DNA from: Aigarchaeota archaeon
GTDB taxonomy: Archaea; Thermoproteota; Nitrososphaeria_A; Caldarchaeales; Wolframiiraptoraceae
NCBI GenBank assembly: GCA_025059205.1
Contig: JANXDS010000003.1
Coordinates: 44,236-108,235 of the forward strand
Direction of reading: 5' to 3'
Length of the DNA: 64,000 nucleotides
Shown: one piece after another, positions 58,531-64,000 of the stretch
How the letters are laid out: each line of letters starts with the position of its first letter
How positions within the stretch are numbered: position 1 is the stretch's first letter
Notes under the pieces: model-generated
What the model was told of the DNA's origin: nothing
Seen by the model: only the letters and a program-made list of their open reading frames with translations
Databases searched by the model: none
Made by a program: the position numbers and the translations under genes

Positions 58531-59550
58531 ATGTTACCGTATGATAGAATAATGGAGGTATTTGAAAGAGGTACACCGGACAGAATTCCTTGCGTAAACT
58601 TCGCCAGCGTTATAACTAAGGAATTTTTGAACACATACAGTGCAAACTGGATCGACGTTTATCGGGATCCAGAAAAGATGGCTAGTATAGCATCTGCAGC
58701 TCATAGACATTGTGGTCTTGATAATGTAAGCCTTCCATTTGATCAATCTATTGAGGCGGAGCTACTGGGCATAGAATTTAACTATCGTGTAGATGGTTCA
58801 CCTACGCCTGTAAGCTTCTTATCAGAAGAACAATATTTCGAGATAGTAGTGCCGCATTCTTTGGCGGATAAAGGTAGGATGCCAGTCATCCAAAAGGCCA
58901 TTAAGAAACTTAAGGAAGAGTATGGAGGCAAAGTACCCATTAACGTGATCGTTAGCCCACCCATGACTACAGTTGCAACATATCTTCTGGGCCCTTCAGC
59001 GACAAACCTTATGATGAGAAGATTTCCCGGTGCGGTCAAAGGCATGTTAGAGGAAACCTTTAGGCTACATCGTGAGTTAGTCCATCTTTATGAAGAATGG
59101 GGTGCCGACATAATAACGCTTCATGACCCAAAGGGATCACCGGATGTCCTAAACCCAGGCTTTTTTGATTCGCTCGTCTTATCATACCATAAAGCATTAA
59201 TTGAGGAGACTAAGTTGCCGACAGTTGTAAATATTTGTGGAAACATAATTCAAGTTTTTGACAAGATAGTCGGTTGCAACCCCTCGGCCATTGTCTTTGA
59301 TTATAAGACTCCAGTAAAGTCTGTTATGAAAATTTTAGGCGAAGTAAACAAAAAAATACCAGTTGCAGGCAACCTATCACCGTTTTGGGACATATACTTA
59401 GCAGACGATCGAAGGATGGAAGAAAGAGTGCTCGAAGTTATTAATGGAGGCGTGGATCTCGTTTCACCAGGTTGTGACTTATGGATAGCAACACCAACAG
59501 AGAAATTAAGAAATTTCGTAAAATTGGTCGAGAAGTACGGGAAAAAGTAA
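58531..59550 (+). CDS. Uroporphyrinogen decarboxylase / MtaA-type methyltransferase family protein
   Basis: A 339-residue TIM-barrel protein of COG0407. RIMEVFERGTPDRIPCV opens the fold. TVVNICGNIIQVFDKI and VSPGCDLWIATP correspond to the two halves of the zinc site of methylcobamide:CoM methyltransferases, where the motif is usually His-x-Cys...Cys. Here Asn replaces the His; the two cysteines remain. It is not a haem-pathway UroD by context. A corrinoid protein is not visible nearby. A GGAGGT ribosome site precedes the ATG. Confidence 0.75.
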   Translation: MLPYDRIMEVFERGTPDRIPCVNFASVITKEFLNTYSANWIDVYRDPEKMASIASAAHRHCGLDNVSLPFDQSIEAELLGIEFNYRVDGSPTPVSFLSEEQYFEIVVPHSLADKGRMPVIQKAIKKLKEEYGGKVPINVIVSPPMTTVATYLLGPSATNLMMRRFPGAVKGMLEETFRLHRELVHLYEEWGADIITLHDPKGSPDVLNPGFFDSLVLSYHKALIEETKLPTVVNICGNIIQVFDKIVGCNPSAIVFDYKTPVKSVMKILGEVNKKIPVAGNLSPFWDIYLADDRRMEERVLEVINGGVDLVSPGCDLWIATPTEKLRNFVKLVEKYGKK

Positions 59551-59621
59551 TATGTTGTTATGAGAACTAAGTTAATATTTTGGCAACGTTAGTTGAAGTC
59601 AGATTAGAGCGGTGAGGTTTG

Positions 59622-60626
59622 TTGCACAACGGAGTCGAAGTGCTACTACTTTCTGAAGAAGACGTCATTTCAATCGGTTTAACAATGTCCCAATGCATGA
59701 ACCTCGTTGAAGAAGTATTAAAAGCTCGTACATACGGACAGGTACTTTCTCCACCTAAGGTTTTCTTAGATATGCGACTAATTAGCGAACATCAATGTGA
59801 TGCAGATGCTATGCCAGCTTACGTTAAATACATAGACATGTGTGGTGTAAAGTGGATAGGTGCGAATTGGGATAATAGATACAAAAGAGGTCTACCAAAC
59901 GTTATTGGAATAATTATCTTAAACGATCCAGAAAGCTTCGCACCATTAGCTATAATATCCGCAAATTGGTTGACTGCTATGAGGACAGGGGCTGCCACTG
60001 GTTTAGCTGTAAGAGAGCTGGCTAAAAAGGGCTCTAAAAGCCTTTCAATAATCGGAACGGGATATGAGGCAAAATTCCAACTGATGGCAATAAACGAGGT
60101 CATAAGATTGGACGAGGTCAAGGTATTTGACATAGACGGGGACGCTATGGAGTCGTTCCTTAAGAACACAAATGACATGTTTCATGTAAAAACAATTCCA
60201 TGTAGAAGTGTTAAAGAGGCAGTCGAGGGTACAGACATAGTTGTTACTGTGACGTCCTCTCGCGTACCAGTTTTAAACGGTGATTTTCCTCTCGATACCG
60301 TGAATTTGATATGCTCGCTCGGTACGTATAACGAGCTGAGTGAGAAACTCGTAAATTGGTTCGATAAAATAGTAGTTGATACTCGGGAGCAGACGAAGTC
60401 CGAAGGTGCTTTAGTCGATTGGTTTGCAAAAGGGCTCATAACAAATGGAGACATACACGCAGAATTGGGTGAGATACTGACGCGAAGAAAAGAAGGCAGA
60501 GTATCTGATGATGAAAAAATATTATGCGTATTGACAGGACTCGGATGCGAGGACATAGTGGTTGCAAACATAATTTACAAAACGGCAAAAGAGAAAGGAT
60601 TAGGCAGAAAATTTAAGCTTTTTTAG
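59622..60626 (+). CDS. Ornithine cyclodeaminase/mu-crystallin family protein
   Basis: About 334 residues. SANWLTAMRTGAATGLAVRE is the lysine/arginine substrate region, and SLSIIGTGYEAKFQLMAINE the NAD(P)-binding turn. VEGTDIVVTVTSSRVPVLNG is also typical. Members act as ornithine cyclodeaminase, alanine dehydrogenase or imine reductases. The TTG at 59622 follows a GGTGAGG ribosome site; a TTG at 59619 lies too close to it. It is convergent with and overlaps the GlcF-like gene by four bases. Confidence 0.82.
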   Translation: MHNGVEVLLLSEEDVISIGLTMSQCMNLVEEVLKARTYGQVLSPPKVFLDMRLISEHQCDADAMPAYVKYIDMCGVKWIGANWDNRYKRGLPNVIGIIILNDPESFAPLAIISANWLTAMRTGAATGLAVRELAKKGSKSLSIIGTGYEAKFQLMAINEVIRLDEVKVFDIDGDAMESFLKNTNDMFHVKTIPCRSVKEAVEGTDIVVTVTSSRVPVLNGDFPLDTVNLICSLGTYNELSEKLVNWFDKIVVDTREQTKSEGALVDWFAKGLITNGDIHAELGEILTRRKEGRVSDDEKILCVLTGLGCEDIVVANIIYKTAKEKGLGRKFKLF

Positions 60627-61912
60627 AAAGATTTAATGTTTAATGATTTGTTTACAAGGTCTACAATATCTACATACCTAGCATTAAGTTTAAGATTCTT
60701 TATGCCCTTTTTTATTAGAAGGGCACAAACAGGGCAGCATGAAGATATTATGTCTGGGTTACCCGTGTTAAGTTCTGATACACGGTTTATTGCTACTCTT
60801 GTTGCAACATCTCTATAAATCAACTCGACGCCGCCTCCTCCACAACACTTTGTCTCGCGTTTGTTATTCGGAGGCTCTATAAGTTCTAAGTTTTCTATTG
60901 TCTTTAACACGATCCTTGGTTCCTCTACAACATCCATGAACCTTGCAAGATAACAAGGGTCGTGAAAGACAACCTTAGTAGGTTCAGGAAGTCGAAGGTT
61001 TATGCCATTTTTTTCTATAGCCTCAGCAATAACTTCTAATACGTGTTTGACTTCGATGTCCCAACCATCAACATAAGACGGGTATTCATGTTTGAAAATG
61101 CCGCCACATATCGGGTTATGGAATATTAATCGTCTAGTACCTTTCTCTTTGAGTAGTTTGTAAACTTTTTTAGTATGCTCTGTGAATTCATCAAGTAGAC
61201 CATATGTGTGAAGAGCAGCACCACAGCATGGTTCCTCGTCCCCTAAGTACGAGAACTTCACGTTTAGCTTATTTAACAATTCTACTACGCTAACTAAGCT
61301 TTTCCTATAAAAATCACTTTTTCTTTCAAGGATCGCATCGAATAGTTTGTTGATAACGGGTTTTTGAACAAGCCCGCTCAGAGACATCAAAGTATTTTCG
61401 GCCCATCCAAATTTTTCAAGAACGTTAATTAGAAATTCACCATAAGCCATTGACGTATCCATACAGCTAGCAAAAAGGACAACTTCTGAATTTTTAGATA
61501 AGTTTAAGTTCTCCGCCCAATTTGTTTTCGCACTAACCGCACCAAATATGTCGCCATTTTCAACACCTTTAACTAAACTCTCTGCAACCTTCTTCATGAA
61601 CGGATTGAGCGCATTTGAATTTATGATAATATGTCTGGCACGAACTGAAATCTCCGAGATATCTATGCCTTGTGGACACTTTACCGCGCATGCCTTGCAG
61701 ACACCACACATGTAGAATTTTTGGGCCAGCCTGGGTGTTGGCTGAACCTTGCCTTCTAATAACAATAAGAAGAGAGTCTTCCTGCCTCTTGGACCTACAG
61801 ATTCCTCCATATTAGAAGCTTCCAAAAACGGACAGACAGAACGGCAAAAACCACAGTGCTCGCAAAACTGCAATTTTCTCATTAAAGTGTTAAAATTATT
61901 TTTATTCATCAT
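60623..61912 (-). CDS. Glycolate/lactate oxidase iron-sulfur subunit (GlcF-like)
   Basis: A 429-residue protein. Two 4Fe-4S motifs (CEHCGFCRSVC and CGVCKACAVKC) are followed by two CCG domains: EPCCGAALHTYG with HNPICGG, and HDPCYLARF with KCCGGGGVEL. This is the iron-sulfur partner of FAD 2-hydroxyacid oxidases and of heterodisulfide-reductase-like proteins. It starts just behind the GlcD-like gene, so the two form one complex that passes electrons to a carrier such as a quinone. Confidence 0.86.
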   Translation of the reverse strand: MMNKNNFNTLMRKLQFCEHCGFCRSVCPFLEASNMEESVGPRGRKTLFLLLLEGKVQPTPRLAQKFYMCGVCKACAVKCPQGIDISEISVRARHIIINSNALNPFMKKVAESLVKGVENGDIFGAVSAKTNWAENLNLSKNSEVVLFASCMDTSMAYGEFLINVLEKFGWAENTLMSLSGLVQKPVINKLFDAILERKSDFYRKSLVSVVELLNKLNVKFSYLGDEEPCCGAALHTYGLLDEFTEHTKKVYKLLKEKGTRRLIFHNPICGGIFKHEYPSYVDGWDIEVKHVLEVIAEAIEKNGINLRLPEPTKVVFHDPCYLARFMDVVEEPRIVLKTIENLELIEPPNNKRETKCCGGGGVELIYRDVATRVAINRVSELNTGNPDIISSCCPVCALLIKKGIKNLKLNARYVDIVDLVNKSLNIKSF

Positions 61913-61914
61913 TT

Positions 61915-63309
61915 CTACATACCCATCTTGCCCGGGTTCATTATATTATTCGGATCGAACACTCTCTTTATAGCTCTCATAAGTTCCATCGCAGTGGGAC
62001 CAACCTCCTCTACGAGCAACTCTGCCTTATCTATACCTATGCCGTGCTCACCCGATATCGTTCCGCCGATTTTGATTATATATCTACACATTTCGTCGTG
62101 AGCCTTCTTTGCTCTTGCAGCCTCCTCCGGGTTTTTTAGATCCACGGAGAATATGGCGTGTACATTTCCATCACCTGCATGAGAGACTATGGCCACGGGT
62201 ATGCCATATTTATTGCAGATCTCCCTGATCGCTTTAAACGCCTCCGGTAGCTTGTTTATTGGTACGCATACGTCATGCGTGACGTTCATCTTTCCGGTTA
62301 CGTTCGGTAACGCCGTTGCACCTTCACTCCTTATTAGCCATATTTCATTAAATTCTTCCTGCGTAGTCGCCCTTAGTACCTGAGACGCACCGGATTCTTT
62401 CAAGACATGCTCTACCTTATTTGCCAGCAGTTCTACTTCACTTCTCGAACCATCAACGCTTACGATTAGATACGCATCCATATCAGGGAATTTTTTGCCA
62501 AGCCACTTACTAACCGCCGTTATTACACCCTTATCCATCAATTCTATGGCAGCTGGAACTATGCCTGCCAGGTATATTTTTGAGACGGCCGCTCCTGCTT
62601 TTTCTATACTGTCGAAGTAGGCGGATATTCTGTTTTCAGCTTCGGGTATAGGTCTGAGCTTAAGCGTAGCCTCGGTTATTATCCCGAGCGTCCCCTCGGA
62701 ACCAACGAATAACCTCGTAAGGTCATAACCAGCATTACCTTTAAACGTCTTGCTCCCGGTTTTTATAACCTCTCCGTTAGGCAGTACAACCTTAAGGCTA
62801 AGAACCCAGTCCCGGGTCGTACCGTACTTCAGTGCCCTCATGCCGCCGGCATTCATTGCAATAACGCCACCCATCGTACATGCATCGCTGCTGCCTGGGT
62901 CAGGTGGCCAAAAAAGACCGTATTTTGCGAGCTCGCTCTCTAGCTTAGCATGTACCACCCCTGCCTCGACAGTACAGGTCAAGTTTGCCGGGTTTATCTC
63001 GATTATCCTGTTCATGCCAGTAAGATCTACAACTATGCCACCATTTGAAGGGACGGCTGCGCCTACGAAGTTCGTCCCTGCACCTCTAGGTATAACTGGT
63101 ATCCTATGTTCGTTGGCAAGCTTTACTATTTCTGAAACTTCTTCCGTTGAATGCGGTCTAACAACGTACTTCGGCATCCCCCTATAAATTATCGAGGCGT
63201 CGAGAGCATAAGGAAGCATGTCTTCTGGTAACTCAAGAACGTTCTCCTCACCTACTATTTTCTTAAGTGTTTGATTAAGGTTGACTTTTAGGCTCATCAT
63301 CAATAGCAT
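61915..63309 (-). CDS. FAD-linked 2-hydroxyacid dehydrogenase (GlcD-like)
   Basis: A 464-residue flavoprotein of the GlcD/D-lactate dehydrogenase family. PRGAGTNFVGAAVPSNGGIV and DPGSSDACTMGGVIAMNAGG bind FAD, FVGSEGTLGIITEATLKLRP follows, and VSHAGDGNVHA plus GEHGIGIDKAELL are catalytic-domain motifs. It oxidises glycolate, D-lactate or a similar 2-hydroxyacid. It sits directly upstream of the GlcF-like gene with a three-base gap. Confidence 0.9.
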   Translation of the reverse strand: MLLMMSLKVNLNQTLKKIVGEENVLELPEDMLPYALDASIIYRGMPKYVVRPHSTEEVSEIVKLANEHRIPVIPRGAGTNFVGAAVPSNGGIVVDLTGMNRIIEINPANLTCTVEAGVVHAKLESELAKYGLFWPPDPGSSDACTMGGVIAMNAGGMRALKYGTTRDWVLSLKVVLPNGEVIKTGSKTFKGNAGYDLTRLFVGSEGTLGIITEATLKLRPIPEAENRISAYFDSIEKAGAAVSKIYLAGIVPAAIELMDKGVITAVSKWLGKKFPDMDAYLIVSVDGSRSEVELLANKVEHVLKESGASQVLRATTQEEFNEIWLIRSEGATALPNVTGKMNVTHDVCVPINKLPEAFKAIREICNKYGIPVAIVSHAGDGNVHAIFSVDLKNPEEAARAKKAHDEMCRYIIKIGGTISGEHGIGIDKAELLVEEVGPTAMELMRAIKRVFDPNNIMNPGKMGM

Positions 63310-63392
63310 ATTTTCTGGACAATATTAGGATTTTCACGTCCGAAAGTCTTATTTACTTAATTGCTCCTAACCATAACCTTCGTGATGTAAAA

Positions 63393-64000
63393 ATGTTACC
63401 GGGCATAAAGATGATGATCTTCCCAAGAAGGTTCGTAATGGGTCCTGGTGCCATGAAGGTTGCCGGAAAGTTAACGAAGATCTACATAAAAAAACCGTTA
63501 ATCGTAGGTGGTAAGAGAGCTCTTGAGGCATGTAGGAAGGTAGGGTTTCAAGCGGGTCTGGAGAAGGAAGGTATCAAATTTGTTGAAGCTGTATTTGGAG
63601 AGAACGTTCCATACGGTCCCGAGTGCTGCGAGCCGGAGATAGAGAGACTAACGAAGATAGGAAGGGAAAACGGTTGTGACGGAGTAATCGCAGTAGGAGG
63701 TGGTAAATGCCTCGATACTGGCAAGATAGTCGCAGACAAGCTCGGTGGTGAGACGATAATTGTACCAACCATAGCCGCCACCGATGCTCCCACCAGCGCT
63801 TTATCTGTCGTATATACACCAGAGCACGTGTTCAAGGAGGTGTTATTCTTCAACCTTAACCCGGCCCTTGTCTTGGTGGACTCCAAGGTAATCTCAGAAG
63901 CTCCAGCGAGGTGGTTAGCTTCCGGTATGGGTGATGCCGCATCAAAGAAGTTCGAGGGAAGGGCATGCTACAGGACGGGCGCGAAGAACCTGGCCATAAA
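63393..64000 (+). CDS. gldA: Glycerol dehydrogenase family protein, partial (N-terminal 202 aa)
   Basis: The gene starts at ATG 63393 and runs off the right edge. FPRRFVMGPGAM, VIAVGGGKCLDTGKIVADK and VPTIAATDAPTSALSV are the GldA pattern of the Fe-ADH superfamily, with the family-typical TIAATDAPTSAL before the metal-binding half, which is outside the window except for GDAASKKFEG. GldA oxidises glycerol to dihydroxyacetone; glycerol-1-phosphate dehydrogenase is a related alternative, but the CLDTGK and DAPTSA segments favour GldA. Confidence 0.85.
   Translation, partial: MLPGIKMMIFPRRFVMGPGAMKVAGKLTKIYIKKPLIVGGKRALEACRKVGFQAGLEKEGIKFVEAVFGENVPYGPECCEPEIERLTKIGRENGCDGVIAVGGGKCLDTGKIVADKLGGETIIVPTIAATDAPTSALSVVYTPEHVFKEVLFFNLNPALVLVDSKVISEAPARWLASGMGDAASKKFEGRACYRTGAKNLAI

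Noticed and set aside
1..64000. CRISPR arrays, transposases, integrases, att sites
   Set aside because: No regularly spaced direct repeats, transposase or integrase motifs were seen; both tRNA-Gly genes lack adjacent partial duplicates.

Overview
The window is archaeal chromosomal DNA. Evidence: eukaryote-type ribosomal proteins (S19e, S3Ae, L39e, L31e, archaeal S15), aIF6, RNase P Rpr2/Rpp21, Nep1, PDCD5, Alba, deoxyhypusine synthase, KEOPS Pcc1, a RecJ/GAN nuclease, an ATP-dependent DNA ligase, TATA-box promoters about 26 nt before many starts, C/D box guide RNAs and an intron-containing tRNA. A crenactin-type actin, a group 3b NADP hydrogenase, tetrahydromethanopterin-type cofactor genes and an F420-dependent reductase point to a thermophilic lineage of the TACK group (Caldarchaeales/Aigarchaeota-like, Korarchaeia-like or a relative). 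Genus cannot be fixed from sequence alone. No CRISPR array, insertion sequence or prophage was seen; gene density is high and most operons look native.

Layout. 0-3.2 kb: end of a 2-oxoacid:ferredoxin oxidoreductase operon, a small zinc-ribbon gene between two C/D guide RNAs, then a threonine-synthase homologue paired with a ubiquitin-like sulfur carrier. 3.3-8.3 kb: complete BMP-type nucleoside ABC importer (Tat-exported binding protein, double ATPase, two permeases). 8.4-12.8 kb: Fe-type alcohol dehydrogenase, a palindrome-rich intergenic spacer with a third guide RNA, a UDP-sugar-dehydrogenase-like protein, an ArsB/NhaD-type transporter and a KaiC-like protein. 12.8-16.7 kb: two tandem guide RNAs, then pyrimidine synthesis (pyrB-pyrI-pyrC, and divergent pyrD). 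16.8-20 kb: a coiled-coil protein followed by a crenactin-like actin, a THUMP methyltransferase and tRNA-Gly(GCC). 20.1-24.2 kb: hydrogenase subunits in the order beta-gamma-delta-alpha. 24.2-31.6 kb: Thr/Pro-rich membrane protein, tRNA-Gly(TCC) with an intron in the anticodon stem, deoC, nep1, and a translation cluster. 31.7-34.5 kb: S15-GAN-Pcc1-S3Ae operon. 34.5-37.3 kb: mptA-mptE facing a beta-RFAP synthase, i.e. early tetrahydromethanopterin synthesis. 37.4-43.6 kb: DNA ligase, a 904-residue repeat surface protein and its adjacent signal peptidase. 43.5-48.2 kb: DUF447 and CitG-like proteins, an HTH-ACT regulator, CoA-binding protein, Trm112-like protein, deoxyhypusine synthase, Alba. 48.3-55.9 kb: NAD(P)HX repair pair, DedA-type protein, phosphohexomutase, F420 reductase, ThiI, a methylthiotransferase. 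56-64 kb: a catabolic-looking block with Fe-ADH, zinc MDR dehydrogenase, UroD/MtaA-like protein, ornithine cyclodeaminase family protein, GlcF/GlcD-type oxidase and a glycerol-dehydrogenase homologue cut by the window edge.

The most notable items are five C/D box sRNA loci recognised from boxes, guide lengths and terminal stems (one also has a TATA box exactly placed); the crenactin gene preceded by a candidate arcadin-2-like partner; two genes whose conserved N-termini lie upstream of every ATG/GTG/TTG (possible AUA/AUC/GUC-type initiation); the threonine-synthase/sulfur-carrier pair resembling CysM-CysO; a dihydroorotate dehydrogenase with class 2 architecture but a class 1 cysteine; and a methylthiotransferase with a C-x4-C-x2-C radical-SAM motif. 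All functional calls are from reading the sequence; no database search was run.
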